Positions 34,458 through 46,368 of a stretch of DNA of 64,000 nt are shown here, piece by piece (the first letter of the stretch is position 1; each line of letters opens with the position of its first letter). The position numbers and the translations under genes were made by a program. Source of the stretch: Marsupella aquatica. Taxonomy: Eukaryota > Marchantiophyta. The notes below the pieces were generated by a model, which saw only the letters and a list, made by a program, of their open reading frames with translations, had not been told where the DNA came from and ran no database searches. The stretch lies in assembly GCA_973895155.1 (NCBI GenBank), contig OZ316892.1:11160001-11224000 (forward strand), in the 5' to 3' direction.

Positions 34458-35410
34458 TCAGACTATTCTCAAGTCTATGCACACCTGAAAACTTTCCTGC
34501 AGTCAGAAGTCATCTATGAATCAATGAGCCATGATCACTGCGAAGTCGCTACGGCCAGTAATTGAAAAATCAAATTGGAAAAAGATGATATGACTTGTAG
34601 ATCATCGTAACGTGAGAAAACCTAAAAATAACCGAAAAAGTTTGAACTAGGTGTCTCAGAATAGTGCGATGGGGACTAGGATGGATAACAACACTTTGGA
34701 TGGTCCATAACCCGGGTCCATGCAAAATGCAACTCATTGGCTTTCGTGCATATGGGCACCCAGTGAGTTTTCCGCAATTGAGACTCCTGCTAAAGTACTG
34801 TGCGTCCTTGCAGTAGAATCTAGACAACATGCTATATCCAAATCTGCAATGTGATCGAATCATGTTCTCTGAAAGTCGATGAGAACCAGGGAATCAAACC
34901 ACTTATAAGAAGTGTATGCGGATCTCATGTGGAATTGATCCTTCACGATGGATGACAGCATTACTCAATTTAAGGATCGAAAGTCCATCAAAAAGTATCA
35001 AGGAAATGTCTACTCATGGTCAAAAGTAAAGCATGAAAGGCGGACTATGATTTATCTATAAATAAACAAAATCACTGAAGTGAAAGAGACCAAACACACT
35101 GCTCAAATGACAAAGATGTTCAATCCATCAAACGTACTAGAGAAGCATGAAACAATATATATCCCGCAATCCTCCAAAAAAGACCCCAATTGGCGCTGAA
35201 TACATTTGCAATTACGGTCGAGTTAAGGCAATCTTCACGGAGTACAAGACCAAATGTGACTCAAATTGTTGTCGGCAACATTCTAGACCAGTCCTCTTAG
35301 TCTGCATTAATAGGTCCTGTGAACATCATTCTTAGGAACCGGTTGCATTCCGTCCGTCCCTTCGAGCTATAAACAAAAGTTCTACTCATAACGGTCAGTC
35401 ATTCCCGCTG
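34458..35410. other. Intergenic
   Basis: No gene or repeat could be identified. The last 100-200 bases may be leader of the small ORF at 35411. Confidence 0.35.
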
Positions 35411-35647
35411 ATGAAAAACTGGGTGCATGCAGGGAAGCTGGGTCGCAGTTTTCATGCATCTGGTGTGACACAACTGGAGTATTCTAACGATTACATTCAC
35501 GCGCCGACCATGTATAACCTCACTAAGATGAAAGGCCGAAAATTCAAGTTCGGGATGCTCGTGTTCGGCGGTGTTGCAGCGGGAACTGTCATCCCAGTCT
35601 TTGCCGTCTGTTTTCAGCAGAGCAAAGCCGCCGCCGGGAAAGAGTAA
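35411..35647 (+). CDS. Small probable mitochondrial membrane protein, 78 aa
   Basis: The N-terminal 20 residues are basic and hydroxylated (HAGKLGRSFHAS), like a mitochondrial presequence. A conserved-looking stretch APTMYNLTKMKGRKFKFG follows, then one transmembrane helix (about 49-68, MLVFGGVAAGTVIPVFAVCF) and a short tail QQSKAAAGKE. This arrangement resembles small accessory subunits of plant respiratory complexes, but I cannot name it. GGAAGCTGG after ATGCAG could be an exon start, which would put the true N-terminus upstream. A frame this short is weak evidence by itself; the presequence-plus-helix pattern raises it. Confidence 0.5.
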   Translation: MKNWVHAGKLGRSFHASGVTQLEYSNDYIHAPTMYNLTKMKGRKFKFGMLVFGGVAAGTVIPVFAVCFQQSKAAAGKE

Positions 35648-36071
35648 TTCATCAGGAAGGAAACCATTAGTACGTCCTGCGATCAGAACGAGCTATAGAA
35701 CCTTTCTAAAATAAGCGACATTATAATTGAGGTCTGAGACTTTGTTGAACTTCTGACTCGTGAAGCGTCAATGCAACTAACTACACAATTCACCAACACG
35801 GATTGAATTCATTTAACGCTTTTCGTTGTTGAAGAACGGATCAGGCATGGGAGGGCCGCAACCATATGTTCCACATACAAATGCTTTGAACGCGTAATGA
35901 TGTCAACAAAATACAGTACCGTACCACGAGTAACTGAAAACAAACAACTCTACGCATTTAGGTATGCCAAACGGAATTTTAATAGGTCGACCTCAGCTTC
36001 TTTGAATAGTTATACGTGTTCATCCATTGCCGTAAGTGCATAGAGTTCGAGTCTACAGTTTGAGTGGTTCG

Positions 36072-36375
36072 CCTGGAGGTCGTTATGATACGGTGACGTG
36101 ATGGCCTGAACAGAGAGAATCAACGACGGAAGATCGATCCTTCTCGAGGTGTCTTATAAAAAATTCTTCTGGTTCAATCGCTCGGCATCTGAGTACGTTT
36201 TGCGTTACACGTTGATTGATGAGCCTGGAGGTCATTGTGATACGGTGAGTGATGGCCTGAGGGAGAGAATGGGCGACGGAGGATTGACCCTTCTCGATGT
36301 GTCTCCCAAACATTCTACTCGTTCAGTCACTCGATATCTGAATTTCTCGAGCTTCGCTTTACCTCCTGGGATAGC
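36072..36375 (+). repeat. 152-bp tandem duplication, diverged
   Basis: Copies begin CCTGGAGGTC at 36072 and 36224 and share TGATACGGTGA, GTGATGGCCTGA, CCTTCTCGA.GTGTCT and TCACTCG.ATCTGA. Several indels separate them. Confidence 0.75.
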
Positions 36376-36689
36376 ATGACATGGCCTGATGGCAGGGTAG
36401 GGCACCATTCTATCGGTGTAACCGTGTAGGCCAGGTTTCAACTGAAAGAATCACAGATCGAAAGAACTTGAAGGAGAAAAGACCACGTCGAAGTCGCCGC
36501 TTTAGGAATTGGGAGAGCAGCTAGATTTTGCACAATGCGGGGGACTACTCCTTTACGGATTCCTCCATACCAATCGAACGGCGAAAGTGACACAACTAAT
36601 TATGGTTTTGAATTCCGAACTGTGAATCCCCTAAACTTGCGGGCCGGAAACGCAATAAACACGGCCACTAGCTAATATCACCGGGAAGC
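36376..36689. other. Intergenic
   Basis: Nothing recognisable. Confidence 0.35.
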
Positions 36690-37330
36690 CTTCTAGTCTC
36701 CGATACTCTCATTCTCCATGAACAAATTAATGCACGAGGTTGATGAAGCTGGTGACAGACACCAAATTACACGAAGAACTTGAATCCCCGTACTCTCATT
36801 CTCCAAGGAAATTAATGTATGGATTGAGGATGATGAAGTTGTTCACAGTAATAGTCACCAAATCACAGACGAAAATACAATCTCATCCTCCAGACTCTCA
36901 TTTCTCCATGAAGAAATTCAGGAGGTTGATGCTCGGGTTGATGAAGCTGGTGGTAGTCGCCAAATTAGACCGAAGCACCATAATCCTCCAAACTCTCATT
37001 CTCCATGAAGAAATGCTCGAGGTTGATGAAGCTGGCTGGTGATAGTCACCAAATTACACTGCAGCACTCTCATCCTCTATACTCTCATTCTATGTATGAC
37101 GCTGATAAGTTGTTCACAGTCACGGAATTACAAGAAAGAACTCTAATGCTCCATCCTATACTCTTATCCTCCACACTTCAATTCTCCAGACAAGAAAGGA
37201 CTCTAATCCTCCAACTTTCATCCTCCACACTCTCATTCTCCACACTCTCATTCTCCACACAAGAAAGAACTCTGATCCTCCATACTCTGATCCTCCACAC
37301 CCTTATTCTCCAGACGCTATTCTCCATTTG
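36690..37330 (+). repeat. Complex minisatellite around CTCTCATTCTCC
   Basis: Longer units of about 90-100 bp come first, containing TACTCTCATTCTCCATGAA, GAGGTTGATGAAGCTGGTG and CACCAAATTA, at about 36700, 36790, 36890, 36990 and 37080. They pass into shorter units of 14-20 bp (ACTCT.ATCCTCCAC) from about 37140 to 37325. The 100- and 117-codon frames across the array are artefacts. Confidence 0.8.
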
Positions 37331-38043
37331 GTCATCAAGTCCTGTTTCAAATGTCTAATAAGGCGTGTCAAAACTGCATCAAGATATTGGCATCAAGATC
37401 TAGGTCTTATGTACTAATAAGTTGTAAGCCCAAAGGGAAACCCTTAGTAGTTGCTGTTGTTAGCACTGAGTTTGAAAGAAAAATGCCCCATCAAGGGCTA
37501 AGCTTGCTATCACCCCCATCAAGCAATTCTAGGCTTTCAAACAGCAATGTAAAGTATGGAGGCTGACTATAAGCTTAGACAAATGTGTAGAACAAGTCCA
37601 AGGATTGCTGGGAATGCAATTGGTAGGCTTGGTACATTTGGTACTAGTTGGTTGTTACATATGCTTATTAGAAGGTCATCTTTGTTTTTGGGTTGGTTGC
37701 TTTGTGGTGTGGTTTCTTCATTTGGGGGAAGGAGGAATACTTTTAAAATCAGAAAGCCAATTATTTGGCATAAAGAGAAAGTACAGAAGGGGTTGATGTA
37801 TATAATGATAAGGTTCAGCAGGGAATGTAATCCATAGTGCCTTCCAAAATGAGAGGTTTGGCTTGGGTTTGGAGAGGCTATTATAGTCTCTAATTAGAGA
37901 ATTTGTAGATGCAGAGTCTGTATAATTTACAAATTTACAAATGCACGAGCATGTGTAAAATTCCATGGGAGTCTCTATATATCAATCAGAACTAATCCAA
38001 AGATTATTTTCTTTCATCTCTATTTTAATTACCCTTTTCTTTG
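37331..38043. other. Intergenic, element-like debris
   Basis: No gene is supported. Near 37905-37950 are words (TTTGTA.ATGCAGAGTCTGTATAAT, ACAAATGCA) that recur at 38605-38690, suggesting a dispersed repeat on both sides of the MITE. Confidence 0.35.
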
Positions 38044-38418
38044 GAACTTAAAGCTGGGATAGACACAAACGTTTGAGAAAAAGCCCCAATGGACAAACAC
38101 AACCTGGATGGACACAGAACAAACTTAAGATTGTGCTTGTATAACATGCTTTTCACTTGTGCTCCATTGGTGACCTGTAAGGAGTTGTCGGACCAGGAGC
38201 AGGAGGTTTTTGGTTGTTTCTTCCCATAGCTATCCAGTCAGGAGCAACGGAGGAGGTTAGACGTACTTAACTTCATGTCTAAATCTCGGTTAGCTTCCGT
38301 TCATAAGACACCTGTAATCCATTTTGGGTGTCATTAGGGATTGGTGTTACAGTGTCAACAGGCTGTGTCCATCCGGGTTGTCCCTGCAAACGTTTGTGTC
38401 TATCCCGGCTTTAAGTTC
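38044..38418. mobile_element. MULE-like MITE, 375 bp, with 9-bp target duplication
   Basis: Terminal inverted repeats of at least 32 bp (starting GAACTTAAAGC and ending ACACAAACGTTTG) differ by one base between ends, and weaker pairing continues inward through GGATGGACAC. The 9-bp sequence TTTTCTTTG flanks the element exactly on both sides (38035-38043 and 38419-38427). A 9-bp duplication is the Mutator hallmark. There is no transposase frame, so it depends on another element. Confidence 0.87.
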
Positions 38419-38849
38419 TTTTCTTTGTTTACTTGAAATGTTATTATTCATTTTTCCATTGTTTTTACAGTTGCAGCGTCAGCTATTTTTCTTTGCCTTG
38501 CCTCAAACATGAATAGTCAAATCTGGTTCTTCTTGCATAACAAACGGTTCTTCTTTGTGACAAATCATGCTAATGTGGCTGCACGTGCATCCAACTCCCA
38601 TTTGTAAATGCAGAGTCTCAAATTTGTAAATGCATGAGTCTGCACAAATGCAAACCAATTTGTAAATGCAGAGTGTATAATTTTCATGACAAATGATCCA
38701 AATCTTGAGGAAATTGATGTTTCCATGGACCAGCGTTGGTTTTTTGAACCCCCTTGGACCACATTTCCCCAAATATGAGTTAATTCTAATAACTTGATAT
38801 TCAGAAAGTCAATTTTTTTTAAGTTTTGAGGTTGGGAGAGAGGAGTAGG
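38419..38849. other. Intergenic
   Basis: Contains the recurring TTTGTAAATGCAGAGT words (38605-38690) noted at 37905-37950; no gene is evident. Confidence 0.35.
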
Positions 38850-39230
38850 TAAGCTACACTTCCATCAAAGTGACAGTGAATTTTAGGTCATTTTGGTTGA
38901 GTTATTCATCATGAAATGCGGAGAGGTAAATTATATAAGATAAATTTTATTGTGTTAATGTGAGTTATATGAAATGCAGAGAGGTAAATTCTATAAGATT
39001 AATTATATTTTGTTAATGTGAGATATTAGGTTTTGTGTTTTACTGTCTCCTCCTTCTCTAGTTGCCTTGTACCTGAAAAACTAAATGTTATTTTAATTCA
39101 TAATCATCAAATTATAAGCCCAAAATTCTAAAAGGACCACCAACATGTGGTACACATGAGCCAGTGTCTCCAACATGGTGATTGTTCACCATGGTGGTCC
39201 ATCCTACTGTAGCTTCACTTTCAATCTCGA
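38850..39230 (+). repeat. Dispersed repeat, copy 2 (relative at 7829-8165)
   Basis: Colinear with the segment at 7829-8165 through the same anchor words. This copy has an internal tandem duplication of about 55 bp (38917-39025, unit with GAAATGC.GAGAGGTAAATT) that the first copy lacks. Confidence 0.65.
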
Positions 39231-39410
39231 GTGCCCCTTGAAATTGCAAAAGAAAACAAAATACACGAAGGGCTCTTTAGGTGTAGTAAAATATGGTAGG
39301 GCTCTGCAATAGGGCCCTTCGTGCAAGGACAGGAATGTACTACGGTTGTTCCATAATATACCGTACGGTACCGAAGCGAAGCGTCGGGCGGGGTTGGACT
39401 GTATGAACGG

Positions 39411-39740
39411 CTCAGCGCAGTTTGTCCGACCGCAGGACCACTACGACTGTACAGTTGTGAGAGGCGAGGCGGAGAGGAGAGAAGAGGAGAGGCTCAGCGC
39501 AGTTTGTCCGACCGCAGTACCACTACGACTGTACAGTTGTGCGAGGCGAGGCGGAGAGGAGAGAAGAGGAGAGGCTCAGCGCAGTTTGTCCGACCGCAGT
39601 ACCACTACGACTGTACAGTTGTGCGAGGCGAGGCGGAGAGGAGAGAAGGAGAGGCTCAGCGCAGTTTGTCCGACCGCAGTACCACTACGACTGTACAGTT
39701 GTGAGAGGCGAGGCGGAGAGGAGAGAAGAGGAGAGGGAGT
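39411..39740 (+). repeat. About 81-bp GC-rich tandem repeat, four copies
   Basis: Units begin CTCAGCGCAGTTTGTCCGAC at 39411, 39493, 39575 and 39655 and end in GAGGCGGAGAGGAGAGAAG. They are nearly identical, differing by 1-2 bp in length. The frame at 39346-39924 (192 codons) reads through the units in shifting frames and is rejected as a gene. A (GAGGA)n tract follows directly. Confidence 0.92.
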
Positions 39741-40560
39741 GAGGAGGAGAGGAGAGGAGAGGAGAGGAGAGGAGAGGAATAAAAAGGAAAACGATTTCAC
39801 AACTGGCGCAGATTGCATTCGAGTGAGGAGGATCCGGCGTGAACGGATTGCGGAATTTGTCGGTAGAGTGGTGATGGGGGAGAGATTATTATTGGGTGAA
39901 AGCAGAATCCCTCTGTGGCGTTGAGCTCGACGAGTAACGTCACTGTGCTCGTGGACGGAAGGAAGGAAGGAAGGAGAAGGAATTGGATCTGGAGGAGGTG
40001 GAATAGGGCAAGCAGAGCAGAGCATCGTTCGAGAGTGGTGGCAGAACAGGGCAGAGATTTGTCGTGGTGGTGGAAAGGAAGGAGGGGAAGGAAGGACGGA
40101 TCGAAAGCAGTGCAGAGGTGGTGGAAGGAGGTGGACAAGGAGGAGGAGGAGGAGGGGGAGAGCAGAGTAGGAGGCGATTGAGGGAGCGAGCGAGCGAGCG
40201 AGCGAGCGGCAGAGAGAGGGAGACGAGTGGAAGCTGAGACAGAGACAGACAGACAGACAGACGGGCAGACAGATTGTGAGGGAGGGAGAGGAGAGGGAAA
40301 CTTGAGGCGAGAGGCGAGTCAGTCACGAGAGGACGAGTGGATTGAAAGACGAGTGTAAGAGGCAAAGGTTGGAAAGGGGGAATTGGAATTGGTCGTGTTC
40401 AAGGTCGAGTGTGTGTTGGTGCTGGCTGGTGCTAGAATTTGCAAGATGAGATGAGATGAGATGATCATATGCTGTGAGCTGTGTGCATGGACTGGACAAC
40501 TTTGGTTGGGGTGGATGGAGGGAGGGAGCATTCATTCATTCGGATGGTGGGTTGGTTGGG
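39741..40560 (+). repeat. Purine-rich simple-sequence tract
   Basis: Successive simple repeats on the plus strand: GAGGA (39742-39778), GAAGG (about 39957-39980), GAGC (about 40183-40206), CAGA (40240-40262) and GATGA (40445-40462). Rich in Arg/Glu or Ser/Leu frames because of composition. It lies upstream of the RRM gene and may include its leader. Confidence 0.7.
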
Positions 40561-41477
40561 AGGGAGGGACGGACGAAAGGACGGAAATTCGGTGACCAAT
40601 CTGAATATTGGCACCGGGGGCATGGGCATTCTTGTTTAATTCCTCTTTGGCATCTTCCCAGTCGTTGCTTCTTGTAGTAGTGCCTGCTGTTTCGTTGGTT
40701 GGTTGGTTGGTTGGGTCGTTGGCTCTGGTCTGGTTGGTTGGTTGTTTGCTCTACTCTTGCGCTACGATAGGGCAGGCGTTGCAATATGACATCCTTTGCC
40801 ATTATGCGGAATGGAGAGGCTCACTGGGCTTCTGAAATTCTTTTCCATCTCAGAAAGAGACGCAGAGAAAAGCTAAGACGCGTGCATCAATTGCGCCGCG
40901 GCATACATGAGGCTAGGGTCTTAACTTATGTTCTGGAATTAACAGCCGTTGGTTTAGCGTTATTTCAAGCGTCATGTGATAGTTTTCACTCCCATCAACG
41001 TTTTAAACATATCAATTCAAGCATCCCGTCATGTCATACCCTCCCATTCTGCCTGACGAGTCGCAATTTGTGCACAGTTCACTACTGAGTGGTGTTTATT
41101 TGTGCTCTCCTGCCCTGTCCAGTCTCTGTTAATTGTTCATTCAGTGAATAAAACCTGTGACAGTCCTACTACAGTTAAAGCCATGTTCCCCTTTGTCATC
41201 ATCATCTTCACTATGTTGGCTCTGGGAAGCCATCTTTAGGGAGATGCTGGGAATGCGGTGTATGTATAGAGTTCTCTGATCCTGTGTGGGACTCTGGTAT
41301 GCCCATCGATAAATTTGGGAATGGAAAGTGAAAAGACGTGGCTAATTCCATGGAAATGATCGGGTTCAAACGGAGAATGAATGGGAGATGAAATGGACAG
41401 TGAATCTGGCAGTGCTTCATGTGTCTTTCCTTTGTTGACGACAATTTATTGCTCAATTCAGGTGACCCGCGGCGAAA
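40561..41477 (+). promoter_or_regulatory. 5' region of the three-RRM gene
   Basis: The GGTTGGTTGG run at 40690-40745 is a second simple repeat. Transcription start and any 5' UTR intron cannot be fixed by eye. The coding start at 41478 is set by similarity of the first residues to the At4g36960-type protein. Confidence 0.35.
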
Positions 41478-44400
41478 ATGTCGCTTGGATCCCGAAAACT
41501 TGTTGTAAGTGGTATCTGCTTTTCCTTGTCGGTGTTCCTTTTATTATTATGCTGTGGCCCTTTCTCCTTAGAAGCCTTGACTGAAGGAATTTTCGTTCAT
41601 GTTTCTTGAGATTCCTGTGGTACTGTCTTCATTGTTCTCAGCTAGGAAGTACGGCTTTAATACCTTTGATGTCCAATCTTCCTGTTCTTTCATAACTCGC
41701 ACGCGCTCTCCGAATCGCCATGCATCGGCTGTTCTAGAAAAGTCCCATCGGTTCTGCCTTTCGAATGCATTAGATCACCTTCGGTTACTTCTCGCTAGTT
41801 GTAAGAGTTGTAATTGTAGACGTGCCTTTTAACGTCAATATTGCTCTTTAGTAATGTTAATCCAGGGTATAGTTGATCTGGAATCTCTTATTAATTAGCC
41901 AATAGTTTCAGATTCTCTTCCATCTCGTGTACTTGTGAGATAGGATGTAAAACCTTTTTCTCTGACTTGTTACGACTTTCTTTGTAGGTGCTTGGGATTC
42001 CATGGGATATTGATACGGAAGGACTTCGGCAGTACATGTCAAAATATGGAGATCTTGATGACATAATTGTTATGAAGGTAAAATCGCAAGCTGAAGTCGC
42101 GGTTTGGTTCCTGCGCAATATTGAGTTTGTAACACCAATTTGAGTATTTCCAACTCATTTACATGTTTGATTTGGTTTCACAATGTTTTACAGCTTCTTA
42201 GTTTTACGGGGAATGCAACTATCTCCTTCGCTTTAAATAGTTCTAAGCCCCTGCTCACTCGGATCATGCTGTTCATTTCCACCAGAGTAATGACGTCGCT
42301 ATTCTTTTTCCTGACTCAGGATCGGGCTACTGGTCGTTCTCGCGGCTTTGGATATGTTACATTCAGGACAAGTGAAGATGCCGAGGTGCAAATTTTCTTC
42401 TTAAATTGTTGATTCCACATGCATGGAAGGAAAGGTTTTTCTGCGGAGTCGCCAATCTTTGAATTAGTTTTGCTCTGAAATTTGATTCAACTTGACAAGG
42501 ATGCTAGTTTTCCTTATGGATATTCCAAACCACTTCGTTACTGTGGCAGAAAGCTGTTGCAACACAACACTCTCTAAATGGGCGGATGCTAGAAGTGAAG
42601 ATAGCAACACCCAAGGTATGTTCCTTTTTGGTTGCAGTTCATGCTTTTTAAGAGAGATTCCTGTCAATGAAAGTGCAACTGGAGGTTTTCCTCGATCCTG
42701 ATATTTGTTAACGATCCTCACGGCATTTATCTCTGTCCCTGCCAGGAGTTAGTTTGGTAATACAATGTCCTGAATTGGCCTCTCTTAATTCCTTTTTGCG
42801 TTGAATGTGCAGGAGGATATGAAACCGCCAACTAAAAAAATTACTCGAGTTTTTGTTGCTAGAATCCCCCCCAGTGTCACAGATGAAATGTTTCGGAGGT
42901 GAGAGTCTGGGTGTGTTCTTGTTTGAGCATTTCCAACAACTTCTAAAGTCCAGAATTCTGTATGATTCTGTATGATCTTCCAGATGTCTTCCTTTCTGCA
43001 CTTTCAGGTAAATAGTCGATTTATGATCATCTCTTATTCTGTGACCTGTATTGACAATTCTGACCCGCACATTTCTTTGTTATGCTGTTGTTCAGCTACT
43101 TTGAAAAGTATGGAATCCTGATTGATGCCTACATGCCCAAGGTTGGTTTCCTGTTATTGTCTTTCCTTCAGGTGTAGCTTGCTCCTGGGATGAGAATTGG
43201 GAACGAACATGTTCGTGACTCTGCAACCCAACAGGCAACTGGGTTTGGAACTGATGCTTTCTCTTGTGGTTATTTTCAGGACCAAATAACAAAGCAACAC
43301 AGAGGCATAGGATTTGTTACTTATGAGCATGCAGGTTTGAACTTGCCTCCTTCTGACAAGCTAAGGAAATGAGAGGAGTTTTCCAGGATCGCATTAATTT
43401 ATCTCTGGACTGTTCCCGACGTAAATTAGGCTCCTTACCCTTGACTTCTGTTTTCAGATTCTGTTGATAAGCTAATGGCTGAATCACATGAACTTGCTGG
43501 GTCAACAATTGCTGTCGATCGAGCAACTCCAAAGGTGAGACAGTTGTATCCATAGATAGCATTTGGCAAAGATCCTTTAGTTTTGGCTGTGTGAATTTTA
43601 AAACAGCACCTTCTATTCACTCTTCACCTAGTTGTAGGGATCCTTGTGATGATAGTGAATCCCTAGCTGTTGAGACATACCATCTATCTTGAAGTATTTT
43701 GCGTTTGTATTTCCTTCCGACTGACCTGTCTTGGTGAAAGAAACTAGAGGTTTTAACTTGATTTACGTGTGCATGTAATCTTGATGCCCAAGGATGTCCT
43801 TTACTTGAAGGATGTGTGTGCTCCTAGTACCTAATTGTGCTGGTGCTTGGCCTACAGGAAGAAACTGCAAAGCCATGGGGAAAACCATTCCAGAATCCCT
43901 ATGGTGCATATGGGGTTTACACTAATGCGGCTGCCCGATTTGGAGCATTTGGAGGAGCAATTTTTCCAAGTTATGATTACAGTGGAACAGGTCTTGGGTC
44001 TGATTTTGGTGGAGGGGGTTTGCAAAATCCATTTGCTGCTGCCAGTGCTTGGCCATCGCAGCCTACTGGTGGTGGTATGTTAGGAGCGCCAACCTTGGGG
44101 GTTCCTGGATCTGCACCTCCTTCAAACTATGGTTCTTCGGGTGCTCCCCTTCAATCCGGTGGATCATCAAAAGGACTGGGCACTAGGATTTTTGTGGGCA
44201 GACTGCCACCAGAGGCAACAGCAGAGGATTTACGGCGGTATTTCAACAATTTTGGTCGTATACTAGATGTATATGTACCAAAGGTATGATTAGTGGGCAG
44301 TGTACTGTTGTCTTCATACTCAATTAGAAGTACTATCTTCTCATTGGAATCAAAAAAATTGACATTTAGATATGTTTCTTGTACAGGACGCAAAGAAACA

Positions 44401-45335
44401 ATCTCACAGAGGCTTTGGCTTTGTCACCTTCTCTGATGAGGGTGCAGCTGAGCGTGTTTCATTAAGGTCACATGAACTTCTTGGACATCAGGTAAACCAT
44501 TTGAACTTGTCTGTGTAGTTGTATGTCCTGGAAGGACACTTATGGTTCATACAATTGTGTTTGGGCATCTGAATGCTATGGTGAAGTTCTATGTTTTAAC
44601 TTGAAGGACAGGTTGTTTTATTGGTCATGCTGGCTTGAAAGATTGCAGCACGTAACTCCCAGTTACTCCACGGATCCACAATAGTACCATCGATTTCTTT
44701 AAAGATACACAGTATAATCCATTAGAGAATATGCAATGTTCTTCTTTGCAGGGATCCTTGCGTTCCTTTACTAAAATTGTTGCAGATGGATTCTTGGACT
44801 CCCATCGTGTTCTAAAATCTTGGAGAGCTTGTTTTAGATTGCGGTGGATCGGGCATCACCTCAAGATGGAGGTGGCGGTGGTGGTCATGGTGGAAATCCT
44901 GCCACTGGAGCAAATTCGGTAGGTGTGCCTCACACAGGAGGAGCGGGGGGTCCTTTGAGAGGCAATGCTGGATCAGGACCTCCTGCGTATGGAAATTTAC
45001 CCGGTAGCTTGGATTATCATAGTGCGGTAAGCATGTTTGACCCATGGCCAGTAGATTTTCCAATACCCCATAAAGGTAGTTTGAAGAATTTTTGCATAGT
45101 CAAAATGGCGTATTGCTGCAACGTATTTCTGTTTTTCCTCATGAAGATCACAACTTGTATGTAGACATGTTAGACCTTTTTGAAATACACAGCAGGAATC
45201 CTGGGTATGCATTTGACATTGAGTTCTTGGCAGTGGGGAGGCTATGGAGGAGCAGGCTTGGTCTCAGCAGGGGATGGGCCTGGAGTTCCTGTGCATCGGG
45301 CATCTAGGATAGAGCCTCGCTATAGGCCATATTAA
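41478..45335 (+). CDS. Three-RRM nuclear RNA-binding protein (At4g36960-like), 12 coding exons
   Basis: Exons 41478-41504, 41988-42077, 42320-42385, 42550-42615, 42813-42898, 43096-43141, 43280-43334, 43458-43534, 43858-44283, 44387-44491, 44838-45026 and 45234-45335 all have GT-AG borders and matching phases, giving 444 residues. RRM1 has RNP2 VVLGIP (9-14) and RNP1 RGFGYVTF (47-54). RRM2 has RVFVAR (95-100) and RGIGFVTY (135-142). RRM3 has RIFVGR (281-286) and RGFGFVTF (321-328). A Gly/Ala/Pro linker separates RRM2 and RRM3, and a Gly-rich tail ends in RYRPY. The order and sequence resemble the hnRNP/TDP-43-like plant protein At4g36960, of poorly known function; RNA binding in the nucleus is inferred. 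Keeping intron 11 would replace the last 33 residues with another tail ending at 45164. Confidence 0.93.
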
Positions 45336-46210
45336 ACCATCAGGTACGTTTGAACGGAGCTGATATGCAGCATTTGTGAAGCTGATATGAAAAGTGTTAC
45401 CGGGGTCAGTAGGTGGTCCTCTTGTCATAACCGGTACGTTGTTTACAGTGATGATAAGGCCCTGTTGCACCTGGGCATTGAGCGTTCTGTAGATCGTAAT
45501 CCATAGTTCACTTAACCCTTGAGGTGTGTGTCCACATCTTAGTCTAGGCCGCAAGAGTATGCTGTGGCATATTGGTAGTAATCAAGTTATAGGTAGGCAC
45601 ACAGCACTTGACTGTCGAGGATACGTTGCTGGACTGGGTAAAGATTTTCTGCTGGCAAGTTTTCGAGCAAATAGTATCAGTGTACAGACAACAGACGGTA
45701 GCCATTTAGTCTGTCGATACCCTGCCTCGAGTAGCGGATCCAAGCCGGGCCAAAGATACTACTGTGCAGAAGTGCGATGGTAGCAGTTTATCTTTGTACT
45801 GGGATCAACAGCCTCATACTTGTATCAAATGTTATTCACCTTTCTCATTTTCGTGCTGTTGTAAAAGGATTGGCTCATCTTTATACGCAGCCGTACAGGA
45901 ATTGCTGCTCGAGATAAACTTGTGGAGCTTTCTTTGTCAGCCTTCGTGCGTGATATAATGCTTTTCAGTTCTTTGTGGTCATTTTTGTTAACGTTTCTAT
46001 GAGGTACCATCATAGGGTCTTGTGCCTCAACATAATTATGGATAATCTTCGTTCTATTCTAGAAGATAGTGAAGAGTTAGACTGAATGCATTACCTATGC
46101 TAGTAATTAATGTCCGAAGAGAATCTGTCGCAAAGGCACGGTCTCGGAATGTACATCCTTGCTGATGTTAGCTACGCATTACTCGGATTATCATGTTTTA
46201 AAATTGAGCA
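45336..46210. other. 3' region of the RRM gene and intergenic
   Basis: Presumably includes the 3' UTR. No further gene could be supported. Confidence 0.35.
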
Positions 46211-46368
46211 GAGTCGAATGATCGTTTGACCACTCTATTATGTTCCCGAGTGTGGTCTACGGAAGTGAGCAGCGGACACCCAGGGGCTTGAAATGGGGAT
46301 AAAAGTGTCTCAATCAAACGATCATTCGACTCAATCAATTCCGACCCGTTTGACTGGAATTGATTGAG
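46211..46368. repeat. Nested inverted repeats (foldback)
   Basis: A perfect 19-bp inverted repeat, GAGTCGAATGATCGTTTGA, has arms at 46211-46229 and 46314-46332. Overlapping its right arm, a 13-bp perfect hairpin with arms CTCAATCAATTCC (46330-46342) and its complement (46356-46368) has a 13-nt loop. The two stems compete for the same bases. Confidence 0.85.

Noticed and set aside
36740-37358. Frames of 100 and 117 codons
   Set aside because: Translation of the CTCTCATTCTCC minisatellite.
39346-39924. 192-codon Arg/Glu-rich frame
   Set aside because: It reads the 81-bp repeat and GAGGA tract; each unit changes frame, so the peptide is a composition artefact.
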